Origin: Parietaria judaica
Lineage: Eukaryota > Streptophyta > Magnoliopsida > Rosales > Urticaceae
DNA: 64,000 nucleotides
NCBI GenBank assembly: GCA_954871525.1
Contig: OX940872.1
Coordinates: 8,641,180 to 8,705,179 of the forward strand
Reading direction: 5' to 3'
Positions 9,957 through 22,646 of the stretch are shown here, piece by piece. The position numbers were made by a program, and so were the translations under genes. Every line of letters begins with the position of its first letter. Within the stretch, counting starts at the first letter, position 1. Below the pieces are notes generated by a model. It made no database searches. It worked only from the letters and a program-made list of their open reading frames with translations, and was not told the DNA's origin.

Positions 9957-12302
9957 ATGGTCGCCGGGCCACCGAGCCGGAGCTCCGTCATCGGCCTCCT
10001 CCGCGGCGCCACCACTCTGTCCCACCTCTGCCAGGCCCACGCCCACGCCGTCGTCCACGGCCTCGCCCACGACCTCGCCTTCGCCGCCAAGCTCGCCCAC
10101 CGCCTCTCCGACCTCGCCGCCGCTGACCGCGCGCGTGCGCTCCTCCTCTCCGTCCCCGCTCCGGACCTCTTCCTCTTCAACGTCGTCGTCAAGGGCTTCG
10201 CCGCTAACGGGCGCAGTCTCTCGTCCCTTTCTCTGTACGCCCATTTGCGCAAACGCACCGCTCTTTGGCCCGACGAGTTCACCTACTCGTTCGCGGTGTC
10301 GGCCGCGTCGGGTTTGCGGGACTCGAAGTACGGCGTTTTGCTTCACGCGCACGCGGTGGTCGATGGGTTTGCGAGGAATCTTTTTGTGGGGTCTGCGTTG
10401 GTGGATTTCTACTTCAAGTTTTCGGAGGTTGGGATCGCTCGCAAGGTGTTCGAAGGAATGCCCGACAGAGATAGGGTTGTGTTTAACACGGTGATCTCCG
10501 GGCTCGAGAGAAACGGGAATTTTAGGGGCTCGGTGGGGGTTTTCTCGGAGATGGTTCGAAGTGGAGAGGGGTTTGATTCGAGGAGTTTGGCGGCGGTTCT
10601 TCCTGCGGCAGCGGAGTTGGGGGAGTTGCATGTGGGAGCTGGAATCCATTGCTTGGCTCTTAAGGCAGGGTTCGATGGAGATGTTTATGTCGTTACCGGA
10701 TTGGTTTCGATGTACTCGAAATGCAAAGAGATTGGGAAAGCGAGGTCTTTGTTTGGGACGGTTCGTCATCTGGATTTGATTTGTTGCAATGCGATGATCG
10801 CGGGTTTTACTTACAATAATGACACAGAGGCTTCGCTGAGGCTCTTCAAGAGAGTGATCCTTTCGGGGGAGAAAGTAAGTTCAAGTACTATTGTGGGGTT
10901 GATTCCGGTATCTTCTCCGTTCGGTCACCTCCAACTCACTAGCTCGATTCAGGGTTTCTGTTTGAAGTTCGGTATTCTATCCCGTCCTTCGGTTTCTACA
11001 GCATTAGTTACGGTGTACTCTCGGCTGAACGAATTGACATCGGCCAGACAGCTTTTTGACGAATTACCGGAGAAGTGTTTAACGTCTTGGAATTCTATGA
11101 TCTCAGGTTACGCCCAAAATGGCCTAACGGAGGCTGCGATATCTCTGTTCAAGGAAATGACGCACATCTTCACTCCAAATCCTACTACCGTTACAAGTGT
11201 TCTTTCAGCTTGTGCTCAGTTTGGAACTCTCAGCCTCGGGAAGTGGATCCACGGCTTGATTGAGATAAAAAATCTTGAGACGAACGTGTTTGTGGAAACA
11301 GCCCTGGTTGACATGTATGCAAAGTGCGGGAGCATTCTGAAGGCTCGAGAATTATTTGACTTAATGGCGGAGAAAAACGTGGTCACTTGGAATACGATGA
11401 TATCGGGTTACGGCCTCCATGGTCACGGGCACGAAGCAATCAAGCTCTTTAACCAAATGTTTGATTCTTTTGTAGCCCCAAATAGTGTTACATTCCTTTC
11501 GGTCTTATACGCTTGCAGCCATTCCGGGTTGGTGAGAGAAGGGGAAGCAATTTTCAACTCCATGGTCAACGATCACGGATTTGACCCCTTAGCCGAGCAC
11601 TATGCTTGTATGGTTGATATCCTTGGTCGTGCCGGGAAACTAGAGCAAGCCCTTGAATTTGTAACGAAAATGCCAGTTGATCCCGGTGTTGTTGTTTGGG
11701 GTTCGTTGCTTGGTGCTTGCATGACCCACAAGCACACCCGAATAGCCCAAATAGCTTCGAAAAAGCTCTTTGAGTTAGACCCTGGAAATACAGGGTACTA
11801 TGTCCTACTCTCCAACATTTACTCAGCTGATCGGAACTTTCCAAAGGCTGCTTCAGTCCGACAAGTCGTTAAAAACAGAAACCTGGAAAAAACTCCGGGG
11901 TGCACTTTGATTGAGATTGGTGAGGTCACACACGTGTTTACAGCTGGCGACCGAAGCCATCCCAAAGCAAATGAAATTTATATAATGCTTGATAAGATAG
12001 CTGGGAAGATGAAAGAGGCCGGATTTCAAACCGATACTGTCACGGCTTTGCATGACGTGGAGGAGGAAGAGAAGGAGCTTATGGTGAAGGTTCACAGTGA
12101 GAAACTGGCGATCACTTTCGGTCTTATCGTTACCGAACCAGGGACGGAAATTAGGATCATTAAGAATCTACGGGTTTGTTTAGATTGCCATAACGCAACT
12201 AAATTCATATCGAAGATCACAGAAAGGGTTATTGTAGTTAGAGATGCTAATAGGTTTCATCGTTTCAAAGGCGGTGCGTGTTCTTGTGGAGATTACTGGT
12301 GA
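9957..12302 (+). CDS. DYW9: DYW-class PPR protein, organelle RNA editing factor
   Basis: This intronless gene of 781 residues encodes a PLS-subfamily pentatricopeptide repeat protein with E, E+ and DYW domains. Such proteins bind specific organelle transcripts, and the DYW domain carries the cytidine deaminase activity for C-to-U editing. PPR repeats run from about residue 70 to 580 with typical WNTMISGY and DMYAKCGS cores. The deaminase-like signature is visible as HSEKLA (H713, E715) and CLDCH (C741, C744). The protein ends in the canonical CSCGDYW. From memory of the family it matches Arabidopsis At4g30700 (DYW9/MEF29) along its length, including the N-terminal HLCQAHAHAVVHG and FLFNVVVKGF stretches. 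The 5' 300 bp are very GC-rich and the N-terminus may act as an organelle transit peptide. It converges on CESA7, whose stop codon is 339 bp away. No frameshift is seen. Confidence 0.93.
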   Translation: MVAGPPSRSSVIGLLRGATTLSHLCQAHAHAVVHGLAHDLAFAAKLAHRLSDLAAADRARALLLSVPAPDLFLFNVVVKGFAANGRSLSSLSLYAHLRKRTALWPDEFTYSFAVSAASGLRDSKYGVLLHAHAVVDGFARNLFVGSALVDFYFKFSEVGIARKVFEGMPDRDRVVFNTVISGLERNGNFRGSVGVFSEMVRSGEGFDSRSLAAVLPAAAELGELHVGAGIHCLALKAGFDGDVYVVTGLVSMYSKCKEIGKARSLFGTVRHLDLICCNAMIAGFTYNNDTEASLRLFKRVILSGEKVSSSTIVGLIPVSSPFGHLQLTSSIQGFCLKFGILSRPSVSTALVTVYSRLNELTSARQLFDELPEKCLTSWNSMISGYAQNGLTEAAISLFKEMTHIFTPNPTTVTSVLSACAQFGTLSLGKWIHGLIEIKNLETNVFVETALVDMYAKCGSILKARELFDLMAEKNVVTWNTMISGYGLHGHGHEAIKLFNQMFDSFVAPNSVTFLSVLYACSHSGLVREGEAIFNSMVNDHGFDPLAEHYACMVDILGRAGKLEQALEFVTKMPVDPGVVVWGSLLGACMTHKHTRIAQIASKKLFELDPGNTGYYVLLSNIYSADRNFPKAASVRQVVKNRNLEKTPGCTLIEIGEVTHVFTAGDRSHPKANEIYIMLDKIAGKMKEAGFQTDTVTALHDVEEEEKELMVKVHSEKLAITFGLIVTEPGTEIRIIKNLRVCLDCHNATKFISKITERVIVVRDANRFHRFKGGACSCGDYW

Positions 12303-12641
12303 CGAAAATAACTTCTGGCGGATTATAGGTATGTGGTTATGGTGGTAATTTAATTTATACATTACTATTTTGAAATCTTTAGTTATACTCAATAAATTAA
12401 TATTGTTTTCACCTTGCTCTATTAAAAAACTCGATGCAAAATATATAATGGTCGTATGAATTTTCAAAAGTTTAAGTTGATAAGTAATTTCGAAATGCAA
12501 ATTTAAGCGGCATTTCTTCTGAACATACAAAACCAATACATCGAGCTCGTGCTACAAATAAAAAATAAAAATAAAAATCACTCATTCTTTCTTGAGGAGA
12601 TGCTCGCACTAATATAGAACAAAAAAGTGTACACGGTGTTT

Positions 12642-15600
12642 TCAGCAGTTGAGGCCACATTGTTTGACATCCGGGCCCTTGGTTTTCATCACGAACGGGT
12701 CGATCCGGACCCACAGCAGGGAGAAGATCGAAGCCAGAAGCACCGACCATATAATGACGATCGTCGGAGTGCGGTTCTGACGCCCCATCAAACCCTTGAG
12801 GAATGGATAGAGATGAACAATCACCCAGAAAGCGAAGAAGAGCTTGCCGAAAAGTGGGCCCCATGATTGGTACCCGTTGTTTATGGCGTCTGCGATTCCG
12901 GCGACAACTCCGATGATGTTGATGATCAAAAGGGTGGTCGGAGGAATCAGAAGGGTCGTCCACTTGATAGCGTATAACTCTCCAAAGTCGTCGTCGTCAG
13001 CGGCCTTCGATGTGACAGTAAAGTTTGTGTCGATTCCGGCCAAAACCTTGAGAAGACCTTGCACGACGGCGAAAAGATGAGCCGAGACACCTCCGATGAC
13101 CCAAAACTGCTCGTTCCTCCACCACTCTTCAATGCTCACCCCGCTCCATCTTAGCTCGAGGATACCAGTCACGATGATCGATAGGAAAAGAGAGATGAAG
13201 TAGAGACTCGCAAAAGTGCTTATCTGGACCATAGCAAATCAAGGTATAGTTACCACCACAAGGAACGATGTTGAAATTTGGCTTTAGGTTCTTATAATTA
13301 ACGGAGATGAAAAATCGATAAACTTACCGGTGGCATAATAAACTTGTCAGTGAGCAAGCAGATGGCCGGGAGGGTACAATAGGCAACAAGAGGCAGAGAG
13401 GTGAAAGGATAGACGGTGGTGTTGACATAAGCGAACCGCTCGAGCCACTTGAGCTTTCCTTCCTTGTAGCCATACAAGAGAGGGCTGTGGTGGCTGAAGA
13501 AGATCTCAATGGACCCGAGCGCCCACCGAAGCACCTGGTTCAGACGATCCGACAGGTTGATGGGAGCCGTACCCTTGAACGCGGGTCGTTTCGGCATACA
13601 ATAAATCGACCTCCAACCACGGCAGTGCATCTTGAAACCGGTAAGAATATCCTCTGTGATCGATCCGTAAATCCATCCTAGCTGTATCATTAATGTAAGA
13701 AAAAAACTTCAGTCGTTTTTCCCGGTAATATTTTTATTAAATGAAATGCACTCTCAAAATGGAGATAATGATCAAGAATTAATGAGAGACAACTATTAGT
13801 GTACCTCGAGACCCCAATCTGTTTTGTCTTCATATCCACAACTAATGACATGGATCGCTTCTTTGAGCAAAGAAGCCGGGCTCGATGAAGGAGGGACTCC
13901 GCCTTCTACCATTAGAGTAGAAGTCACGAAAATCGCAGACTGACCGAATGTCGTTTCGAAGTTCATCTGCGACATCAGTAGCTCTTTGTCGTCATCCATT
14001 CCTACATAAACATCATTTAACTCTAGTCAGCCGAGCAAATGAGACGATATTTTTGGAAGTCAAACGGCATCTAGATTCTATTGGTCGAACCTCGTAGGTT
14101 TGCTACTTCTCCGTTGGCTTCGTTCTTGGCGTACTTGGGAAGCTTCTTGCGGCGGCCAAAGCAAGGGCAACAGTCGCAGCTGACCATCTTCGGACGCTTA
14201 GGCCCCTTTGGAGGGCTGTATCCGTACAATGCTTGTCTTCTGAACACACATCCCGTGCCCACATATGCAGGGCCTTGAATGCCGTCTAGTCCTCTCATGT
14301 TAATCTGCAAAGCCGAGAGGGGAAGAGAGAGAATTTTGTTATTTACTTGAAGATTTTCGAAGTAGGCGATTATAAGAAAGAAAGTCAACTTACGTCGAAA
14401 AACACCGAGTTCCTGTTGGCATATCTATCGTTCTTGTCAATGCCGTCAAATCTTTGAGGGAACTGCACGTAGCAAACCTTCTTTCCGACCTGCGGATCCA
14501 TCAAGAAGCACATGGCTTCTCGCACGGCTTTGCTGTTGTTTATGTAATGGTCACAATCCAAGTTCAGCATGAACGGTGCATTCGTGAGCACTGCCGAGAC
14601 ACGAACCTGTTTCATTTTTCATAGCATGTTAAAACCGTGCTTCCGTGGCAATAAATATACACTCAAGTCAAAAGGACGAAGAATGCTTGAAAGTATTACC
14701 AGAGCATTCATGGCACCGGCTTTCTTGTGATGTGAAAATCCAGGCCTTTTCTCACGAGAGACGTAGACGAGACGAGGCAGCTCGTTTCCATCAGTGTCAA
14801 GGCCTCCGCTATGGCCGAGAAAGACCTGAATCATGCCGGGGTGATCTCTGGTGTTGTTTCCGGGCCACGGTGTTCCGTCTTGCATAATCCACCCTTCTGG
14901 AGGAACCTTCGCGGCCTTGGCCACAAGGGCGTTTATCCTCACCTTGAATTCCTCGTATTCTCTCTGTCAAGAGTCCAGAAAACAACAGCTTAGCTTTGAG
15001 TAACGGTATACCAATACCGACCAGATGTGGCTCTAAACTAGCACTTCAATACAGATAAGAACAAACCTTCATCGCTCGCCTTTCCTTGACGAATGTAGGC
15101 TGCACTTTGTCCTTGAGGTAATCGATTTTCTCGGAGAAATACATCTCAGGCGCTCGAGGCTCTATCAGGAATTTCTTGCAGAAAGGCACCCACTTCCGAG
15201 CGAACTCTGCCGTTTCTGACAAGGCTTCAAAGGTGCACATAGAAGCTCCGTCATCAGATATATAGCATGACACTTTGTCGACGGGATAATCCATTGCCAA
15301 GATCGAGAGCACTGTGTTGGCCGTGACGATCGGAGGTTCCTTCATCGGGTCCACTGTGCTAACAAATACATCAACTGGAGCAAGCATGTTGGGTTCTCCT
15401 TCTCTCTCGTACCTGAATTTACAGGTTTATAATCTATAAATATATATAGATGAAAACCGAACAGGTTTGACGTCCGAATTCAAAGCTTATAGCAACGGGA
15501 GTTTCAAATCAATAAAATGAAAGTTGATTGAACTAGAATGCTAATACGTATACGTAAGTCGGAAACGTAAAACTAAGCCGAGTTAAAATTTTCTTGTTTA

Positions 15601-18411
15601 TTTTGTTTACGTGTCAGTACCTGATGGAAAGGCGATCAAGGTAGGTCTCACGGTCGATGGGGAACCATTTAGGGAACTGATCAAGAATCCACGAGAAAGC
15701 AAACCAGATTTCACAAATGACCGAAGTCAGCCAGAGGCCGATCGATTCGTGCACAGGGTGAAGAAGCCTGTATCGCAGGAACAACGCCAGTATGAAGAGA
15801 CGAGCGATGATGACCATCCGGTAAGGGTTGATCTTGCTCGACGGGAGCGGCACTTTCCTCGACATTGGCTGCCTCGCCTCGTCAATCCTGCTCCCGGTAC
15901 ACACACACATACATGCTTGTTAGTTTCTAGGGATGATAAACTAGCTTTATATATCAAACAGAAGCAAGTATTCATATATATATATATATATATAGTGATA
16001 CATACAAGGCCATGTCTGGATCATAAGAGTCATCAGGGTCAGGAGCAAGATTGCCCTGCTGCAATTTCCAGTCATCCATTCTGTCTTTCCATCCTCCCTC
16101 TTTCTTCTCATCCCATCTTCCAGTTACACTTCCTACATGCAAATATAATAATAATTAAATAATAATAGTGAAATATTATATACTCTATTATACTAATAAT
16201 CCACTTTTCTTTTTTCTTTTTTTCATTTGCTAGGTTAAGCTTCACCAGTATAATGCTTCTAAAGTTCTTATTTCTTTTGCTTGTTCATGAAAACTGAAAA
16301 GCATTGAAATTCAGAAGCTTTAGCAAAAATTGGATTTAAAAATTGAAATAAAAATGAAATTAAAAAAAGGGCCAAGTTTAGATTGAAAAAAGGAAAAAAG
16401 TTCATCTCTTTTGGGGCACAATTGATCGATTACGGTTTTCGAGGGTGGGATGTCACGAAATTTAGAAGAACCATCTTAAAGATTTATTGAATTGATATTA
16501 AGAATATTGCAGGCCAACTTAATTCAATCTCATCTTAATTCAAAAAGAACAAAAAACTATTTTCATATTAAATCTCGAGGCTCAAACTATCGAAAGGCGG
16601 AGAAGAAAATAGTTATGGAACCAGTTTCAGAAACCGGGTATGGATGAACTCTCTTATGCAGAGAGGAAGACAGCATTTGCTCTCCATGAGATGACATTGG
16701 AAACTCTCCACTGACCTGCATACATATACATATATATACATACACATATAATGCAAAATGTGTGAGCCAAAGTTGGATAATAGTTTAGGAGGAAGAAATG
16801 AAATGAAGAGAGAGAGAGAGACGTACATAAGTGCTTCTAAGACCAGAAATAACAGGAGGGAAGTAAGCATTCTCATCATCTTCAGGGCCTCTTCCGTAGC
16901 TCATCTTCCCATGAAGCATGGCGTCAACAATGTGCTCCTGCTTCCGCTTCTCATCTTCGATCGCTTTGAACTCGTGCTCGATGTCGTCCACGTCCTCTTC
17001 ATCGTCGTCCCCTTCCACTCTCGGACTCCCTTTCACAAATTTCAAATTGACAATTCAATGGATGTAAAAATAAAATAAAAATCCAGAACACATTTCATGA
17101 AAATGGTTTTTATTTTAACTAATCACACTCATATAACATAATGCTTGTTGCTCTAGGCTTGTCATGTCTACAACCAAAGAAATTCATTTCAACTCCGGAG
17201 AGTTTGGGGTGAAATCAGGACCGGAAATCGGATTTTAGTCGATGATAAGTAAATATTCAATTTTTTTTACATTGATAGTTAAAATGATTAAAAACGGAAA
17301 AAAAATGTATCCAAATTAAACAACATATAGTTTAAACTTATACCTTCGAATAATACACTATTTAGGGCTAAAATAATATAATTAATATATATATATATAT
17401 ATAAGAGTACTACAACCGGGCCGTTTTTTTAAAGTCTCGGCATGGTTGGGGATCCCAATATTTTTTTTTTAAACGGCCTGGTTTTCAACCGAAATTGGAC
17501 CGGGACTTAGGCAAAAATGGACTATAACTTCCACCCCTAGTTGGAATATCTATGTCTTTACCTTTGAGACGCTTGAATCTTGTCTTGCACTGCGGGCAGT
17601 TTTGGCTGCCTTCGCGCCTCTCGTACTCATAGCACGGGCGGCACACCGGAAAGCCGCACTCATTGCAGGCCACGAACAGCTCTCCCTCCACGCTCAGCCC
17701 AACTTGGTCCCCGCATATCTCACACACTTGCCCATCCAAGTTCCTCACCGTTTTTGGCTGCACCGTAAATAGATTTTATTAACTACCGATTTAATCCCTC
17801 AAGTATATTGTGATTTCAATTAATTAATCTCACTTACGAAACAAAAATTTCAAATACAATAGGCACCATTAGTTGACATTGCTTTGGCGCTCTCGACCCT
17901 TAATAAATTTGGCGCTTTGATCGTCAATTAACAAAAAAATTACGATTTTTTTTTATTATTATAAAAGGATTTAAAAAAACATTGAACACTATGATATAAA
18001 TAGGAAAAAAATATTCATTATCTGGTAACATTATTTTTGCATCTCATTCGAACCATAAAAAAATAAAAATAAGAACTTTATGTCTTAGAAAATATTTGTG
18101 TGCAAAGGTGTAAACTATAGCCTCATCAAAATATAATTATAGAATTGCACCTCATTGTTCAATTCAAATCACGTTGAGATGATAAAAACAATTCTAGAAA
18201 CTTAAAATGGCCATAAATATGATACAATTTTATGTCCTATATTAATTCATGCCATGAAAATTACATCTCTAGTAGTAGTGTACCACTAGATGTTGTGACA
18301 TATATATATTATACTAAGATTAGTTTACGTAGCTACCTCTTCATGGCCGTGAATGACGACGAGCTCGTTGCGGTTATGAGAACCGGCGACAAGGCCGGCG
18401 CTGGCTTCCAT
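12642..18411 (-). CDS. CESA7: Cellulose synthase A catalytic subunit 7 (secondary wall)
   Basis: This is a catalytic subunit of the plasma-membrane cellulose synthase rosette, making beta-1,4-glucan from UDP-glucose; CESA7 (IRX3 in Arabidopsis) acts with CESA4 and CESA8 in secondary walls. Thirteen exons join in phase: 18337-18411, 17562-17757, 16827-17029, 16622-16715, 16006-16132, 15621-15887, 15067-15412, 14700-14963, 14394-14606, 14091-14304, 13805-14001, 13328-13681, 12642-13223, giving 1043 residues (Arabidopsis 1026). The first residues [20 protein letters not shown] and the C-terminus ending CGLNC are diagnostic of CESA7. The RING-like zinc finger uses C37, C40, C56, C59, C64, C67, C79 and C82. 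Glycosyltransferase motifs are DDG 374-376, DCD 541-543, TED 741-743 and QVLRW 781-785. Transmembrane segments lie before and after the catalytic loop. All key residues are intact. Exon 4 ends at an unusual but in-phase donor (G followed by GTTCCA). Confidence 0.97.
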
Positions 18412-20147
18412 GGAGGCGAAGTTGTGGCGAGAGAGATGAATGAGGTGAGGAGTGAGGAAGGGAGAAATGGGTCTTAAGAATAGAAGAGTCTCACCTAATG
18501 AGCTTGTCGTTGTTGGTTGCAAGGTCACCATTGCCTTGAAGTTAAGCTTCATCCTAGTTCAGCTATTTCTTTTTTCTATCTTATTGCTTTTATTTTCCCT
18601 TTCAACAAACTTATTTTTCTCATCTCATATCAAGAAACTTATTTTTCTTATTTCATATAACGCATTTCCAATGATATAATGTTTAAATATGGTTGTTACC
18701 AATTACCACTATAATTTCCTAATGTAATTTGTTCATAGAATTATTATATTTATGTGAACACATTGTTATAAAAATAAAGTTATAAATTAAGAACCATATT
18801 GACTAAATATTATAAATAGCGTAAAAATTGGATGAAAAGAATCAGTACGAGTTACGACCATCTATATGACTGTCTGAAAAAATAGAAGGTTCTGTAATTA
18901 TATATTTGTACATTAATCGATCCCAATGTAAGAGACGTTAATATATTATAAGAAAAAAAAAGTTACTATATATATAAGAAAGAAAAAAAAGTTATATATA
19001 CAACTTTTTCAGTGATGTATAAGTAAGCTTGATATATCTATTAAAAAGGTGAACAAAAACGACGGAGAATCGGATTTACCGGATATGACTACTATTATTG
19101 CCGATTTAATACAGTTAAAATTGATTTATTTATTTACTTACTACAAACTGGTTGTTTATATCAAAGTATTTGTGCTTTTGGTTATTGTTTTTCAAGTTTA
19201 CCAACCAACACAGTGTTTACTGTAACTGTATACTGCTTTTACCCAGGCCCGAGATTTTCGGGTTTCTAAGCCCAAAATTTACAAAATAAATTTTGATGCT
19301 GAAGCATATGACGTGTTTAGCGGTTTTACTCTAGGCACATGCGTATTCCACTTTCCTTCATATGAATGGACTTGGGATTTTAATAGGCAGAGCCGACACT
19401 CAGTATCAACTAGGGAAGGCACGCTTAGCACGCTAATACAACGCATTACATGTCTCGAACGTACAAATCAAAATTTGTTTATATTTTGCCATCTATAAAC
19501 ACGTCGTGCTCTAATGGCCTTTCTTTCTTTTTCTTTTTTGAATGGGGTGTGTTTTAATGGCCTTAAAGCTTATTACTTTCAATTTTAGCTACCAATTTTG
19601 GTTTAACAGTTCATTTCGTCAAAAAAATCTAAAAAAATTACTCCGCGTACGGTCCCGGAAACTCGAAGTTGGCTGTAAGTAAATCTATGTAGTATAGAAG
19701 AAAGCCAGATCTGAGTGCTGGGATCAAGATGAGTGAAGTTAAAGCAAAATACAGTAGAATACTATTAAGTTAGGAGTCACTCTCCAACCAATCCATACTA
19801 CACGTTTTAGATGTACATGATTTGGGGTTTGAGAGTGGCTTGTTTCACTTTCACCTAAACGGTGACGTTTCGAGACGATTCCTTCTCTGTCAAAAACTCA
19901 ACAAACAACATCAGTGATATCAAACAGTTTGACAGTGGGAAGTGAAGAATATTTTAATATTAGAGGAGGCATGCTTGGATTTCAAGAACTTACAACCTAA
20001 GCTATATTAGGTCAGTCAGTTGGAGACTCTCCATCCCCCACACACACGTCTATATATTTAGGAGATATATTTGAGACCTAAGTATCCAATTTTATGTCGA
20101 CCGTGCGCTGGGATATGCGACAATAGTACTCAGACACGTGTAGTGAC
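18412..20147. other. CESA7 promoter side and AT-rich intergenic DNA
   Basis: The first 35-60 bp upstream of the CESA7 ATG (reading the minus strand) are CT-rich and look like the 5' UTR. About 110 bp upstream there is a CAACCAACAAC stretch that resembles the AC-rich elements bound by secondary-wall MYB factors, but the match to the published consensus is imperfect. The rest is AT-rich without a supported gene. Confidence 0.4.
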
Positions 20148-20152
20148 ACGTG

Positions 20153-21002
20153 TGTTAAGGTCGGATTTCGTCCAATCCCTCCTTAACACTATTCGTGTCG
20201 TTTATCCTAAAGAACGACGTGAAATGCAGGCAAATGAGTTCGTTGACCGTAAGTCAACGAAAGAGATACAAGTCAACGAAAGAGATACATTCTCGGATTT
20301 CGAGGAAGTATCTTCCGACCGAGGAAGTTGCCGCGAGGAAGGTGCTCAGGGGAGGGTTCCCGAGGGAAGCGCCCCGAGGAGAACGTTTGAGGGTGCTCCT
20401 CGGAAAAGACGCTCGGAGAAGCAGGCTTGAGGAGGACAACCGAGGAAGCCACTCGAGTGAGAAGCTCAAGAAGCCAAAGAAGGAGCCAGCGAAGGCGCGT
20501 CGGAGGTGTACGTCCTGACCTCATTAAATGCAGCAAAGAGATTGTCGGCGAATCTGATAAAAGGGAGGCCGTACGCGCACTACCTGAGCGGGTTGCCCTC
20601 AGAGCGTGGCAGGCGACAACGTTAGTGGGAGTGCGTCTCCTTACTCTTGCAGAGAATGTCAGTGGGACCACAACACTTTTCAGAAGAGGGACCACATGAG
20701 AATCAACCAAGGGAACCGAGCCCTAGATAGGGCAACTCGCCTATATATAGAAAAAGAAATGACCATTATAAAGGGGGGAATCCTGAGCATTCTCAAGAGA
20801 AAAAGAGAGAGAAAGAAAGAACTTGTACTGAGAAACTTGTAAACAAAAGTTAATCAATAGAAGAATACACGAAGAGTTCATAGCATTTTGATCATTCTCG
20901 TTTTGTTGATTCTTAACACTAAAAGAGGAAAAATCCGGACTCCTTTCAATAAACTCGGGGAGATAATCCTCGTGACTGTTTGTTGGTATTTTACCCTCAA
21001 CA
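20153..21002 (+). mobile_element. Solo LTR, 850 bp
   Basis: A single long terminal repeat begins TGTTAAGG and ends CCTCAACA (imperfect inverted ends). It is flanked by a perfect 5-bp target-site duplication, ACGTG, at 20148-20152 and 21003-21007. A TATA-like CTATATATAG lies at 20741-20750, followed by an AAAGGGGGGAATCC stretch, consistent with an internal promoter. No gag, pol or second LTR is present, so it most likely arose by LTR-LTR recombination. Element family was not determined. Reading frames inside it have no recognisable protein. Confidence 0.85.
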
Positions 21003-21441
21003 ACGTGTACATCTACGATTGAACTATAAAAACATCAATGTAAATATACTGTAGGCATAAGTGCGTCTCAAACTTGGTAGACATTAACTTGCCCGGGCCG
21101 GGACGAACAATACTTTTTTAAGACCTTTTTTTAAAGTACTATTGAGAAAATACTAGAGTACTACTATACAAAATTGGATACTTAAATCGCAAATATACTT
21201 ATATTTATATCTGCATAAAGCATAGAGAATCCGGAAACAAGATCTCCAGTCCAGACATATGATTTAGGATAAGAAAAGCATTAGTAACTCGAATATCACA
21301 GAAATTCAATTCATAAGATAAAATTATTTCTTAATGGCACATAAAAAAAAGTGATTTGGATTTTCTTTGAACCACAATAATATATATATATATATATATA
21401 AATAAAAGGATTATAAGTACGCAATATTGTTATTTTTATCA

Positions 21442-21901
21442 GGGTTAATGACGGCAAAAATACTTAAAGTTTGGTCAAAGAACCCTTCGTGTACCCAAAG
21501 TTTAAAAGTGGTGGCAAAAATACCCAAAGTCACATTTGGGAGTTGACTACTTCATTCTTGTAGCGCCGTTAACTTACCCATTAACTCTGGCCACGTGGAA
21601 AAATATGTTCTGTTAAGTGTAATCATTAGGAGTTCAATTAGTTGTATTAAATAGTATTACTTAGGGGTTTAATTTGTTGTTTTGTCGTATACGAGACTGA
21701 TGTGGGCTCGTCAACGTGGAAAAAATTATTCTGTCGGAATCGTCCACGTAGTCAGAGTTAACTAGGAAATTAACAGTGTTACGAGATTGAAGTGGTCAAC
21801 TCCCCAAATATGACTTGGGGTATTTTTACCACGATTTTTAAACTTTAAATACCTAAAGGATTCTTTGACCAAACTTTGAGTATTTTTGCCATCATTAACC
21901 C
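21442..21901. mobile_element. Foldback element with long TIRs, MULE-like, 460 bp
   Basis: Long terminal inverted repeats of roughly 110 bp begin GGGTTAATGACGGCAAAAAT on the left and read back from ATTTTTGCCATCATTAACCC on the right. Flanking 9-bp duplications are TTTTTATCA at 21433-21441 and TTTTTATTA at 21902-21910 (8 of 9 match), the target-site length typical of Mutator-like elements. It has no coding capacity. Elements of the same style are at 28409-28827 and about 47925-48245. Confidence 0.8.
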
Positions 21902-22159
21902 TTTTTATTATTGTTCACTACTTTAGTTTTCTCCGAAATTCCATTTTCCTTTTCAACCAATGTAACAAAATTTTGTATGTACCATTAAGAAAATTCAAAT
22001 ATTTATCTTTTCTTTTTTAATACTGGCTAGACTTTAACAAGTAAGATGTAAGATGAAATTTAAGAGAGAAGCAAAATGGTAAGTGTTGAAAACTTTAGTC
22101 GCAAAATATTAAGTATTTATACTGCTATTAACGCTATATAATTGAGAAGGAAGAGGTAA

Positions 22160-22338
22160 GGTATTAAATTTCCCGAATATCTATCGGCATGCCTATCGAA
22201 AATCTTTTTTCAAAGATATGCGAAACGATATATCCATCGACATACCCATCGATTTACCTATGAGATACCTATCGACAAGCGATATATCCGTAAAACGAAA
22301 AGTGCGAAACGACATCGGCAAGCGGTATTTAAAACCTT
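22160..22338 (-). repeat. Short repeat, uninterrupted copy (family shared with 37 kb)
   Basis: Read on the minus strand, this 179-bp unit matches 37026-37485 on the plus strand, but without the 271-bp hAT MITE found there. Its ends are AAGGTTTTAAATACC and AATTTAATACCTT, which form a short imperfect inverted repeat. The interior has many ATATCG, TCGATGG and TCGATAGG motifs. No coding potential is seen. Confidence 0.8.
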
Positions 22339-22646
22339 AAATATAATAGTACATCAATGGAGGATTTTTCGCAGATCCGAAAACGACAGTACAGCATACA
22401 GCAAGATTATGGGCTTCTTGATAAAGTTTTTCTAACTTTAAATTATCATCAACATTTCCAAGTCAATACATTCAACTTTTCTTGTTTACATTTTTACAAT
22501 TATGTTCTTGAAAGCATTAAAAACCCGGGTCGAAAGATAGATTCGATCAAAATCAAATAAGCTAACTCTATACAATCCTGTGCCGTTCCCTAAGCCCTAA
22601 CCTCGCGGAAGAATGTGAATGGGATTTCAAAGAATTCCGATACTTG

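Noticed and set aside
9876..10769. 297-codon open frame on the minus strand
   Set aside because: It is antisense to the GC-rich start of the DYW9 gene and is composed of Arg/Gly/Glu-rich low-complexity residues; the plus strand encodes a full PPR protein.
22357..22560. 67-codon open frame on the plus strand
   Set aside because: Starts beside a repeat, AT-rich codons, no recognisable motif; probably chance.
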